Of a stretch of 64,000 nt of DNA, positions 11,282 through 21,931 are shown one piece after another. The first letter of the stretch is position 1, and every line of letters starts with the position of its first letter. The notes below the pieces were generated by a model, which was not told where the DNA came from, ran no database searches, and saw only the letters and a list, made by a program, of their open reading frames with translations. The stretch spans positions 598,636 to 662,635 of the forward strand of contig ML769387.1 of the NCBI GenBank assembly GCA_009733575.1, read 5' to 3'. Position numbers and translations under genes: made by a program. Source of the DNA: Gymnopus androsaceus JB14 (lineage: Eukaryota; Basidiomycota; Agaricomycetes; Agaricales; Omphalotaceae).

Positions 11282-12476
11282 CTATTTTGGTGACATACCC
11301 ACACCTAGCGAGGTCGCAGCAATAGCATCACTTAGACTATGCTTCCTCCTCACATCCGGACTCTCCGCTCTTTCCTTCAACCCAGGAAAAGCATCCCTCA
11401 CAACCTTTTCTAGCTTGGGCCAAATTTCATCAGACGTATTCCCATGTATCGTCGCGAGCATCAAGCGATGCGCAGGCTGGACGTGGAATGCGAGCTGATG
11501 CGGGTGCTGTTGGGGATGACGATGAGGAGGCGGTGAGATGGGGGATTTAGATAGACGGCCGTAGAATTCCAGTAGAGGGGAGGTAGTGGAGTAGAACTTT
11601 TCTAGCCGTCGAGCAAAGATTTCCTTGTAAACGTGTTAGTAGCGTGTAGATAGTGTGAGTAATAATATACACACGGGATTATCGTCTGGTCTCTTGGTGA
11701 GAGGTTCGCCAGTTTGATCATCAAAGCCTTCGACTTTGGGACGGTTATAGGACAAGTTGTACACACGACCAGAAGGAAGATGCACCCATCGATCCGAGAT
11801 TCGACTGAGAATGACCTCGTCGGGAACATCGAGATTCACGACCAAGCTTAAAGGTGTATGTTGTTTGCTGAATAGCTTATCAACGAATGAGTAAGACAGG
11901 TAGATGATAATCGAACACGAACTTGAGATGAGAGTTCAATAGTTCTCCTTGGGCCAGAGTACGAGGAAATCCGTCCAGGATCCAGTGCTTGTTATGGAGT
12001 AGAATCGAGCTTACTGGTGACCACCTTCAGCATAAGTTCATCTGGAACTAGTCCTCCTTGCGCTACAATTTCCTCGGCCATTCTTCCAACTTCTGTTCTG
12101 AAAGAAAAATATTGGTTGGACTCTCGCTAAAATTACAAGGAGCATAAATGTACCTTTCTTGGATATGCATCCTCAATAAATCCCCAGTGGAAAGCGTAAC
12201 GATGTCAAATTTCTTGACCAGACGCCCGCTTAGTGTGCCTTTACCCGCTCCAGGCTTGCCAAACATCAGCATACGCAACATACGGTTTTGCGGATCGGAT
12301 TGAGATTCCTCATGGACAACTGGTCTGAGAGAGCTACGGAAAAGCGAAGCGGATGAACTAGAGGAAATGGACCTGGCTGCCGCGGGCCATGCAGACAACC
12401 GGACAGGATGTCCGAGGTTTGGGTGCGAAATTAGACGGGCATTTCGGATTGTCTGCATGAGCACTAACGGCAGCAC
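11282..12476 (-). CDS. ADK2: Adenylate kinase, mitochondrial type
   Basis: Nucleoside monophosphate kinase that equilibrates adenine (or GTP/AMP) nucleotides, probably in the mitochondrial matrix. The N-terminus is Arg/Ser-rich and lacks acidic residues ([18 protein letters not shown]), as expected for a presequence. The P-loop reads [11 protein letters not shown] near residue 70-80, followed by the NMP-binding [10 protein letters not shown]. The next exon gives GLVPDELM and the [11 protein letters not shown] motif. The LID is of the long form, with [16 protein letters not shown] and [16 protein letters not shown]. The tail after FYGRLSKSP is longer and Pro/His-rich. Three or four short introns are required. 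The start at 12476 has an alternative in-frame Met seven codons on. It is tail-to-tail distant from the F-box relic and divergent from nothing close. AK3-like versus ADK2-like substrate preference is not decidable here. Confidence 0.88.
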
Positions 12477-12807
12477 GAGAAAGAAGAAGGGAAAGAGCAG
12501 GGCTGGAGCTGCGAACCGAAAGGTGTACTTAAGCGTGAGATGTCGTATCAGTATTATTTTGGGGCCGGGTTCTATCTCCGTTGTATTTCCGTTTAATCCC
12601 GCCCCAACGCGTCAAACAAAGCGTCAGATTTTTGCTGACGCCACTTTTATTTTATTTTATTCAGCAATTTATTACAGAGTTTTAGAGCAGAACAGAACAG
12701 AGTAAGTCAAAGTCAAGAGTAAAGGTAGTCGGCAAGTCGGCACCAAGTCGGTACTTAGTTAGCGATACAATAAGGGTTGGCAGAGTAAAAGGCTCTGGCT
12801 CAAGGGT
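12477..12807. other. Intergenic spacer between ADK2 and NTM1-like genes
   Basis: About 330 nt between the adenylate kinase start and the methyltransferase stop. It has a T/A-rich stretch (12645-12670) and a short GTCGGCA direct repeat near 12730. It should hold the adenylate kinase promoter; no convincing TATA box stands out. Confidence 0.4.
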
Positions 12808-13957
12808 TTATTTCATTGCATACCTGGAGCCATTGAGCATCAGAGCTGCAAACTCTGACCCGATTGAGTGCACGTACATTTTAACAACATACAAGCCGTC
12901 CGGTAAACCATCCTGAAAGCTTGAACCTTAGTCTCACAAGCAAAGTGAAGATAAAGACGCACCTGAACCTGCTCTTTCACGAGATTAAGACCTGCTTTCT
13001 GAAACGCAGTTTTCCAAGCCATATCCGATCTAAAGGGATTTTAAAGGGCATGGTCGCTATAGATTCATTGGCTTACCTCGTAAAACTCGAATCCTCCTCG
13101 TCAAAAACCGTTCTTGGTCCACCATCTGACGCATCTGAACAGAGATTCTCTTTTACAACGATCAAGCTTTTGCCGTTATGTCCGTCAGTCCCTCGATCCG
13201 AAGAGCAGTATAGCTTCGCTGCAGGAAAGCAACTAGATCGTCATCGTTCAAGTGTCCGAGACACCACTGACACCAGATAACGTCGAATCCAGAATCGATA
13301 TTGGATATTGGATCGTCGGGATTGGGGCAGTTTCCAACGCGTTCGAGGAAGGTGATGGAGGAAGCATCTCGACTGACTAGTGGATGTGACGGATCAAAGG
13401 CTTGCAGTGTTCCCTGCACAAAGGTAACGCTTTTGGTCCGCTCGGCGAGACCAGGCCAGTGTATTGCATGTCCTTTAGCTCTATGGGTTGTTGACTTTGC
13501 TTTGGCGCTTTTACGCGCATTTTCAAGAGCTTGTTGAATGAAAGGAGTCACAGGTTCGAGTAGACAGACAGTGTCCACAAGATGAAGGAGAACATCCGAT
13601 GTTACTCGACCTACTCCTGCGCCGACATCCAATGCACGGATTGGGCCGACTTTAAGCGGAGATTCAAGGGGTTTGAGAGACGATGGGACTGTAGAAAGCT
13701 CAGGATATAAATGAAGCAAAAACAGACGCGATCCAAGAGCATCTACGCGGGGAAGAGACTAGATGAAAGAATTTTAGCTGAATGCCTAAAAACCATGGGA
13801 TACGATATGTACACCAGTTCCGTAGCCCCTTTTTTTATATAAGCTTTTTAAAATACAAAAAGGCTCGGAAAGACCTACCCAGGACACCATCCACGCTTGC
13901 AGGTTGAGAATTCCAGTAACGAATCCCATCTTCAACAACTGGCACTTGGTTCGCCAT
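12808..13957 (-). CDS. TAE1: Alpha-N-terminal protein methyltransferase (NTM1 family)
   Basis: S-adenosylmethionine-dependent enzyme that methylates the N-terminal alpha-amine of X-Pro-Lys proteins such as ribosomal subunits (yeast Tae1, human NTMT1). The start exon gives MANQVPVVEDGIRYWNSQPA then SVDGVLG, matching the family's YW...P.TVDGMLGG entry. SAM motif I is ALDVGAGVGRVT and the family signature WCQWCLGHLND is present. After one more exon the C-terminus reads VFDEEDSSFTRSDMAWKTAF. At 13197-13198 the frame slips by one base between RSYTALR and the continuing GKSLIVVKENLC. Restoring one G in a CGG/GGG run would fix it, so I suspect an assembly error. The gene is divergent from CSM3 with only 84 nt between start codons, so the two share a promoter. 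Confidence 0.82.
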
Positions 13958-14041
13958 GAAGAGTTGCGGATACCGGGCCGTTCCAAATGCGCAACGCGTC
14001 TGAGCGTCTTTTCTTGTTTATCCTCAACGCGCTTCTTCAAA

Positions 14042-15444
14042 ATGGACATTTTTGACGACGACAACGAAGTCGAAATTGTTTCGCGACCTTCTACTGCCTC
14101 TTCCTCATCTAGCTCCAGACCCCTTTTCCTTCCAGACGACGAAGAAGACTTGTTGAACGACCAGCAGAGTGGAAATGCTGAGCAGGACGACATTGACAAA
14201 GTTTTCGAAAGCGGATTGGCTGATGAATTCGATTATCAGCCAATTGCGCGCAAACACACTATTGATTTTGACCGGCTCGAACGCGAGGCGCAGAAAAAGG
14301 CAAAGACAAAAGCAGTTCCTCTTCACGAGATTCTCAGCAGCTCTCCTCCTCCTCCCGATGTTCCCAATGACGCGTCGAATAACCAGAGGAAGGGAAAAGG
14401 AAAAGACGATGGAGGACAGAAGGAGAAGCGGAAACCTATGAGATTGGATGAGGCGAGATTAGTGGGGCCGACAGGTTTTCCACAGCTGATAGAAGACACG
14501 AAACATTTTCGAATCAAAGGGAAAGGAAGCGAGGTAATGTTCGCTGTTTTGTAGTTTATATTCTACTCATTTAACGCGTATACTCAGGCCACGGATCTCA
14601 ATCGATTACTACAAATATACCAGTATTGGACTCATCGAATGTATCCCAAATCACAATTCAAGGATACTGTAGAGCGGGTCGAGAAACTCTGTCACTCCAA
14701 ACTCATGCATGTACGCGTCGCTCATTCACTACCGCCACTTCGAGTCTAATCAAATATCTCGCTTTCTACAGAACAAGTTGAGCATGTGGCGCGACGAAGC
14801 GCACAATATTGATCGCGAAGAGGAGAAGAGCGGTGACGAGGATGCAACCGGTACTGTGGATGCAAACCCAGACGAAAACATTCCTAGCCGAGCCTCATCT
14901 TCAGCACCTGTGTCAGACGCAGCAGCATACGCGTCTTCTTCTCCCTCTCCACCTACACGAACACCTTCCTCTGCAGCACCGTCGAATGCGGGAGATGAAT
15001 TTGACCAGGAAATGGAGCTCTGGGATCAGAATGGAGATGGAGATGGCAAATTCTGGTCGTGCAGCACCCGCCACAAACCCCACAGCGCAAGGGAATGCTT
15101 CTTCTTCTAATTACATGGATATTGACGATGACGACGAAGCTTGGGCAGCACTTAACGCGGTGGAAAATCAGACCTCGACGAGCGCGTCAACTGGGCTGTC
15201 TCCTGCAACGGCGTCTACTTCGTCCAAAAGCGCTAATAACAGCGTGAGCGTGGCTCTGGACGATGATGATGAAGAGATGTGGGAGATTAGCCGTCAGATG
15301 GAGGCTGAACTAGATACTCGCAAGGAAGTAGCCGCCAAAGACGTTCACCCGTCTGGCGCTGATGCTCCTCCAGGAGATACGACAGAGAAGTCTGCGCGAA
15401 GGATATCGTCGACGGAGGAAGGATTTGACGACATGTATTGCTAG
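14042..15444 (+). CDS. CSM3: Replication fork protection protein Csm3/Swi3 (TIPIN)
   Basis: Subunit of the Tof1/Swi1-Csm3/Swi3 complex that stabilises stalled replication forks and supports the checkpoint. An acidic N-terminus (MDIFDDDNEVEIVSRPS) leads to the Csm3/Swi3 domain at about residues 130-220: RLVGPTGFPQLIEDTKHFRI, then after an intron ATDLNRLLQIYQYWTHRMYP with KSQFKDTVERVEKL. A second intron precedes NKLSMWRDEAHN. The C-terminal half is acidic and Ser-rich and contains repeated DDDDE-W-type patches. A one-base surplus in GGCAAATTC (15048-15050) switches frame, and the acidic frame then runs on to 15444. Without the correction the protein would end at 15110. It is head-to-head with the NTM1-like gene. 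Confidence 0.82.
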
Positions 15445-15561
15445 CTTTTCTTGTATTGGATATCTTTGCTACATAAACTCCTGGATTCTACAAGCCTTGG
15501 AGCGAAGTTGGTATATTATACATCCATGATATACATGAACCATCCTCTCCTCTGCCGACCC

Positions 15562-16124
15562 CTAGTGACCTGTATTGACCAACGCCCCCAAACTTACATC
15601 AAACGCCTCACTCCGTATAGGCATCTCTGGTGTGTGGAACGGGTTCTGCATCACCTTCTCCGAGTAGGCAGTGTATATCTTCTGAAGAAGAGCGTCGATG
15701 GAGGAGGAAGTCTCAGCAGGGGAAGTGAGAAGAATGAACTTTGTTCCTGCGAGAGAATCAGTGGAAAGAAGACGGGGGAATAGCAAAACAAGTACCAGTA
15801 AGCGTCAGCAGCACGTTCATCTTGAACGTCTCGCCCTCGATAACCTGAGCGCCAGAGCTCTGGCCGGGTATGGGTGAAAGACGGGAGGTGATGGCATGGA
15901 TTCCGTGTAAAGTCCCGGCCAAGACGAGATACTCATTTGAGGTTAATTGAGCAAGACCATCTGGTGATATTAGTAACTGGCCGGAGCAGCTAGAGTATAA
16001 CCTACCTGCAAAAGTACGCTGATAGACTAATCCACCGGCTTTGTTTATTACCTGTACATGATATATTGTTATCGTTATGATTAAGGAGATAAAATGGACG
16101 GACCCAAAGCCCAAAGATGGCCAT
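15562..16124 (-). CDS. TRS23: TRAPP complex subunit Trs23 (TRAPPC4)
   Basis: Core TRAPP subunit, part of the nucleotide exchange factor for Ypt1/Rab1 in ER-Golgi transport. A tiny first exon encodes MAIFGLW. Splicing joins it to VINKAGGLVYQRTFA, then DGLAQLTSNEYLVLAGTLHG and LSPIPGQSSGAQVIEGETFK, and finally GTKFILLTSPAETSSS with KNPFYTLEMP-like sequence (QNPFHTPEMPIRSEAFD). This is the longin-like sedlin/Trs23 fold; the PDZ-like insert of animal TRAPPC4 is absent. Four exons are joined by GT...AG introns. The last few codons are uncertain: the frame stops at 15562 after LGALVNTGH, but FDV sits on a possible donor (GTAAGT). Divergent from CMR1, with starts 145 nt apart. Confidence 0.85.
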
Positions 16125-16269
16125 TTCACGTCGCGTTAGGTGACAGTAAGAAAGTACCAAGCGCTAAGCGCTGAATGACTCAAAGTGGGTCACGAGGTAT
16201 CATATAATAAGTGACGATGATGATGAGTGATGCACCGCGCCTTGTTTCTCACTTCCACCACCTTACGCG

Positions 16270-18509
16270 ATGGGACTCTCTGCATAGTAAGGCGTCGTAG
16301 CTTGTATCCTTCGCAAACTGACCGAACCTTTCAGCGAACGTGAGCGGGAACAGAACATCGCCAGAAACCGCGCTTTGCTTGAACAGCTCGAATTGAAACA
16401 AGCAGTCGATGCTCTAGGATTTACTACCAAACAAGCACCTCCAAAGACAAAAGCAAAACCTGTCCAATCTACAAAGAAAGTAAAGAAGGAAGCCGAGGCT
16501 GAAGCCCCAAGAAGGCAGTCTGCGCGTCTCAGAGGTTCGACCTCTATCGATCCTAACGAAACTCCTTCGAAGAAGAGGAAGCGCGAGGTACGCCTCAGGA
16601 GCCTTCCCTGTTTTCCAAAGCCCTCACGTAAGAATCACAGGCAGAAGAAGAAGAACGTCTTGCAAAGGAGGCTGAGGAACAGGAGCGCGAACGACTTTCC
16701 AAGCGACCCCGCCACGACGATCTGGACCTTGTCGCTCTTACAGATGAGGACGCCGCTGAAGTTGCATATTTGTCGACTGCGCTTCAAGATGTAGCTCAGA
16801 CAGCTCAACCCAGACGCCCAGCTGATGCCGAAGCTTTCGTGTTTGAAAAGGACGCCAAGGACGAGGCCGAAGTGGAGGCGTTGCGCCAGAAGCTACAATC
16901 TATGAAGGTTGTGGCCAGAGCAAAAGTCACTGGAAAATCGAGTGTATAGCTCAGTGTACCACCCCGAGCCAACCAAGGACTTGATCTTTTTCGGAGGTTT
17001 GCGTCGTCACAAAATATGATATTAGTGTCTTTATTGAAGCCTTTCCCTTCCAGACAAGCACGGGCAGCTGGGCATTTGGGATGCTCGAGCACCGCCAGAT
17101 GAAGTCAATGACGAAGACGAATCGAATTCTGATACCAAAGAGGATGGAAAGTATTGGCGATTGCAGGTTCACTGGCCTGCGACATCCAAGTCGGTAAGTG
17201 GTAGTTCCTTTACTCGACCTTAGCTGACCCCTGGAACAGTCTATATCGTCTGTGAAACTCGATCCCATCGATTCGCACACGGTATGTTCTTAAACTCGTT
17301 CACGTATTCCGAACCTTATAACTCGAACAGGTCTACACCAGCGCCTACGACTGTACAATCCGCGCCCTTTCCTTCACCTCTGGAATCTCGAGAGAGGTAT
17401 TCACAAATGATGATGTAATGATTTCTAGCATCGACGTCGTGCCCAGTGGACATGAAATGTGGATCGCAGATATCAACGGTGGTGTAACTCATCTTGATCT
17501 TCGTGAAGACAAGTCCAAAGGGAAATGGTATCAACTGTCCAACCAGAAAATCGGCTGCGTTAGCGTTAATCCCACTCGACCCAACTTTTTGCTTACCGCG
17601 AGCAATACCCGGGAACTAAGGTTTGTGCTAATGTTTGACCACGTTTTAATTTCATGCTCATCATATGTTAGAATTTGGGATTCACGCAAGTTGCATGCCA
17701 TGGTTTCGGATTTGTCGCTGGATGAATCGACCATCGAGTTTGATTCAGAAGTTGTCACCAAATACCGCGAGTCGAAGAAAGGCGCAGCTTGCCTTCGTGG
17801 TGAATGGCGACACGATAAATCTGTGAGCTCTGCGTACTGGGATCCAAGAGGTCGCAGCATTGTTAGTACAAGCTACGATAACTCGATCAGACGTAAGTTA
17901 TAGTCACAGTCCTGTGACTGGAATTACTGACAGTCGGTTTCTTCAAAGTCTGGGATATCAAATCTTCTTCTTTCGAGAACTCCCTTCCCTTCCCTTCGTC
18001 TAGGCCATTCTGTCGTTTATCACATGACTGCCAAACCGTATGTCGCATTTTGAAAACCTTTCGCACTGATTCTAATGTGTCTCATCCAACAGGGCAAGTG
18101 GCTAACAGTCTTTCGAGCCCAGTGGACTCCGAACCCCGATGTTTACCCTCATTTCACGGTATATACATGTTTTTCTCCTTCAATGGAATGCACGCTCAAT
18201 GAATGACTCGTTAGATCGGGAATATGAAACACTCCTTGGATATTATCTCGTGCAAGGTGCGTCTTTCTGTTTCTGCATTTTGTTGTTCCAACTCATAGTC
18301 TTCATTTAGGGAGAACGCATCGCGAGATTGTCGGATTCTTCAAAGTGAGTGTACAGCGTATATTATCCTAGTAGAATCTGAGGCTGATGGCTTGCATTAG
18401 GATCACCGCTGTTCAAGCCGTGACGTGCTCACATCCTTCGATCGTGGAACGGGCTGCTAGCGGTAACGCGAGTGGAAGATGTGTCCTCTGGGCCCCTGCT
18501 GACAACTAG
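16270..18509 (+). CDS. CMR1: WD40 DNA damage-binding protein Cmr1
   Basis: Homologue of yeast Cmr1 (YDL156W; WDR76/DDB2-related), a nuclear WD-repeat protein linked to DNA metabolism and proteostasis. The start exon is six codons (MGLSAY) and splices to ERERE-QNIARNRALLEQLEL, the conserved start of the family. A basic/acidic linker follows (KKEAEAEAPRRQSARLRG, then E/R-rich coiled coil). The WD40 part has HGQLGIWDAR, VYTSAYDCTIRALSF, VNPTRPNFLLTAS, RIWDSRK, SAYWDPRGRSIVSTSYD and RLWDIKSS. The end is GRCVLWAPADN. Twelve exons can be joined without any frame problem. Introns are 45-65 nt. The promoter is shared with TRS23. Confidence 0.9.
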
Positions 18510-18764
18510 TTATTGTGTTACTCGTATCCTCAGCGATGATTTTTGGTTAACGTGTCGCTTGGGCTTGTATATAATCTATAATTTTACTTATTCTCATTTG
18601 TATATATTTCATGTACTTGACTCGGAGGATCTGCTGTTGTTCAGATTTGAGAATTCGGCGGGGTTGAGAGGGAGCGTGTGAACCTTTGATTGAGCGCTTT
18701 TCTCTTCAAGCAAGTACTTCGTACTAAGTTCAACCGCGTTCTCTACTTTCTGCGTACTTTTAAA

Positions 18765-20457
18765 ATGCGTGTCTCAATCTCTGGAGTACCTGCTAAACTT
18801 ATCCGCTGCGATTTCAGAGTAAATTCCTCTTTGCTTTCGCGTGTATTTGCATCTACCTTGCCTGGATTCAATTCCGTCGAGTCCAATTCTTGCCACTCTG
18901 CCTCTGTTACTGTTTCCAACAATTCCTCTTCATGCTTTACTATTCATCTGAAGCTCGCGGTGACTGCGTACGTTCCAGACTGTACCGATGTCATCTTGGG
19001 CACTGATTTTCGCGATGCTTGCATTCGGTTTGGAGTTGGAGAAATCTTGAAGGGTCTTGGCCAAGGAAATCATGAACAATGCCAGGTACGCGTCTTCTTA
19101 TGTTATTATGGGGTAAAGTATTCAGAATATCTTATAGCCCGATATTCACTCTGAAATTAGTGCCACTCTCAACTTTGGCTCTCAGTCTGGACTTGCTCAT
19201 CTCTGCGCCGCGCCTGAATCAGATGATTCCCTGCAAAATGATAAAGTCCATCGGAACCCTCGATCTCAGTTTGCCCAGCTCTGTCTGGAATATAAGGAAT
19301 ATCTCTCGAATGCATTCAAACAAGCCCAAGAAAACGTACGTGTTCATTCGCTTTTTATGTCTCATGATTATTCTTATACTCATTGTTTCAAACCCCATAC
19401 AGGGCCCACTCGAAATAACCAACACCCAGTTCATCTGCATACCGAAATCTGATAACATCATCATCAGGTTTTTCGATGACGGTCTCGAAAAGGACGGCGC
19501 GTATGTTTTCGATTTCTACAATACCGCTACCAAAACAAAAGTTCTCGACTTCCCTAACGGATGGAGTATCCATATCATCCCCATACCTGGTACTCTATCG
19601 TCTCTCTGCGATGGTCCTCTCTCGCTTAGGAGCTTTCCGGATTCTAAGAATAAAATCGGGACGAATAAGGTGAATTCAACTGGCGAATCGGACGACCAGT
19701 ACTTTATCGTACCAGAGGGCACGTTATGTCAACTCCTGCATCCGGATTGTCAAGATCCTTTCTTGTTCCAGGCACCGAGGAGGATGTATTCCTCGACACT
19801 ACCGTCCGGAGCTCACGTAGCCCAACCGCATTGCTTTTCTGGCGATTCAGCAGCGAACTCTGGATTAACTGCTCGCAGCGTGGCCATGATTAGGAATAAT
19901 GTTTATGAATATGCGAGTCATAGTGAGGTTGAAGAAAAAGATGGAACTCAGTCCAAGGCCTTCCGAACATCGTTGAAGCGACCTGCATCTGAGGTACTGG
20001 AGAAGAGCCAAGGAGGGAAGTTGCTCAAGTCTGCGAGACAGAGCCCTTTACTGGATGATGACTCGGAGTGTACGGAATCCGCGTTTTCCTCCAAAAAAGC
20101 ACCCTTGAGCCCTGTTTCCTTACCTTCCCCTTCCTTGTCTGACCTCCAGTCTAATGGAAGCCCTGCTGCACCTTGCCAAGACTCGGAGGTAGAAATAGAG
20201 GAAATCTTCAACGTCTTGTATCCTAGATATGTTTGAAGTAGGCTAATTGTCGAATTCTTCAACAGGCTCTGTTTCTTGATTCACAAGCTGGAGTACTGGC
20301 AGATTTAGTGCTGAGGCCTGAAATTACTCAGAGCAGTGACGCTCCTCCTTTTAGCTCTGAAATGGCTCGCAGTCGTTCTTCTGCATTATCGGGACATCCG
20401 ACCGCAACTTACAAGATGTTACCTGGTCTCAGAGGGGTTTTTAATAAATCTAAATGA
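18765..20457 (+). CDS. Unknown ~430-residue protein
   Basis: I do not recognise the family. Four exons splice cleanly. Exon 1 gives MRVSISGVPAKLIRCDFRV and a hydrophobic, Cys-containing segment ending CTDVILGTDFRDACIRFGVG, faintly like the second half of an aspartic-protease-like fold. Exon 2, joined through GTACGC...TTATAG, gives QPDIHSEISATLNFGSQSGL and SQFAQLCLEYKEYLSNAFKQ. Exon 3 is the long part with IIIRFFDDG and a hydrophilic Ser/Pro-rich C-terminal half with SLKRPASEVLEKSQGGKLLK. A final exon after a 51-nt intron (20220-20270) ends at 20457. An upstream Met in the same frame (18690) is possible. The Ser/Lys-rich tail suggests a nuclear protein; that is inference. Confidence 0.6.
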
Positions 20458-21203
20458 TAAGTATACGTATACAAATAGCTGTAATAGACTCCTACTTTTT
20501 GTAGGAAGTCCTGAGGCTTCAGCGCGCTTTCAATAGCAGACCCAGATCATATACTAGTTAGTGATTTACTATGTAATCTGTCGATTATTACTAAAATAAT
20601 AATAATAAGAATTATAGTAGAGTATATGCACCGATTGTGAGTCGCTTTGGTATGATCGTTAGCGATTATGCGGAGGTGTTGGAGACAAGGACAGCTGGGA
20701 CTAAGATGCATATGAACAGAGTCATCCACCGTATGAGCAAATGAAGGGCACTTCGATTAGTCTCGAAAATCCAGACTCTGACGATGTTCCATGTAGACAC
20801 TTCGATTTATTGTCAATATCAATTAGTAATTCCCTTGTTCCTCTATCACCGACTTTCCGAGAATCTGAGTTTAGGAATAAGTGAGAGACACTCAACCAAT
20901 GAGTTGGATCATTTGGATGTTATCGACATGTTCAGCGACAGCGTTTCCACCTGCCAACCACTTGCTGCAGTGACTGCGATAGTGCAGAAAAAAGGGAAGC
21001 ACTCATTTAAGCTCTGAGAGCATCTTACACTGAGCACGAAGATGGAAAAATAAATTACTTCAAATTGGTGGTTTATTGCTTTACCAGTGACGGTAAAGTA
21101 CTATACAATAATAGGTAAGGTCTCCAAGAGTCCTTTAGATTCGTATATCTGGAGTATTATAGCAAGCGGGTATCAAAATAGTCCATTCGAAGGGCGTTGG
21201 TGA
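20458..21203. other. Intergenic, no gene recognised
   Basis: About 750 nt with a TAATAATAATAATA stretch around 20590 and scattered short frames. No conserved motif, no long frame. It lies between the 3' ends of two convergent genes. Confidence 0.4.
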
Positions 21204-21931
21204 TTACAATCCAAGGGAGCCGAGAGTAAGACCCAAAGCGAGGCTGTTGAGCAAACCAGCGACATCGACAAGTCTGTAACGAATGACTATGAGCAACGCA
21301 TTGAACGTTCAGTAAAAGACAGCACATACAAGTCAGCAACAAGAGTCAACACGCCAGACAGCAAAGTCTCGAGTCCGCTCAAAACCTGGTCGAGAGCAGT
21401 GTCGAGATTGGAAGCGCCGGGGATCACGCCGCCAAGGGCATCAACGACTGAACCAAGAGCGTCGGCGATGTCCTGCGTTACGACTTGACATCAGCTATGA
21501 AGTTCATGGAAATATGCACCGATACGTACAGTGACAATGTCAGCGGTGGTGGTGGCAATTTCATCTTCACTTTGACGGCGGGCCTTGCGGCTCGGAAGTT
21601 TCGAGGGAGGCCAACGAGGAGGATGCAGTGTTAAGAGAAGTGATCAGGTCATCGACGAGAGGAGCAACGTTCGCATTAGTAGCAGTTCCGGTTTGTCCGA
21701 GGGAGGCTAGAGCGAAAGGTGTTAAATAAAGCCTCACGAAGACGATATCTAGAAGAACTCACTGATCTGAGACAAGGTCGTGTTTGTAGAGCTCTGCAAT
21801 GTGCTGAGAATGGTTGCGATGTCAGCAGTGTCCTGCCTCTTCTGTACCGCAACGTTGGAGGAGGGTGCAGAGGCGACGAAGCCAAAGGAGGCAACAAGGA
21901 AGGATACTGCGAAGAAGCGAGCAAAGAACAT
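21204..21931 (-). CDS. Small secreted hydrophobic protein
   Basis: The first exon encodes a clear signal peptide (MFFARFFAVSFLVASFGFVASA) followed by PSSNVAVQKRQDTADIATIL, with a KR site 10 residues after the signal that Kex2 could cut. Later exons give GQTGTATNANVAPLVDDLIT, then DIADALGSVVDALGGVIPGA, GLETLLSGVLTLVADLL and VDVAGLLNSLALGLTLGSLG. The protein is rich in Ala, Leu, Ser and Val with almost no charge and no cysteines in the parts read, so it is not a hydrophobin (eight Cys). HsbA-like or another agaric secreted family is possible. The frame slips by one base near 21590-21610 (GAAACTTCC), probably an assembly indel. Three or four short introns. Confidence 0.6.

Noticed and set aside
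21204..21931. Hydrophobin
   Set aside because: The mature part has no cysteines, whereas hydrophobins need eight in a fixed pattern.
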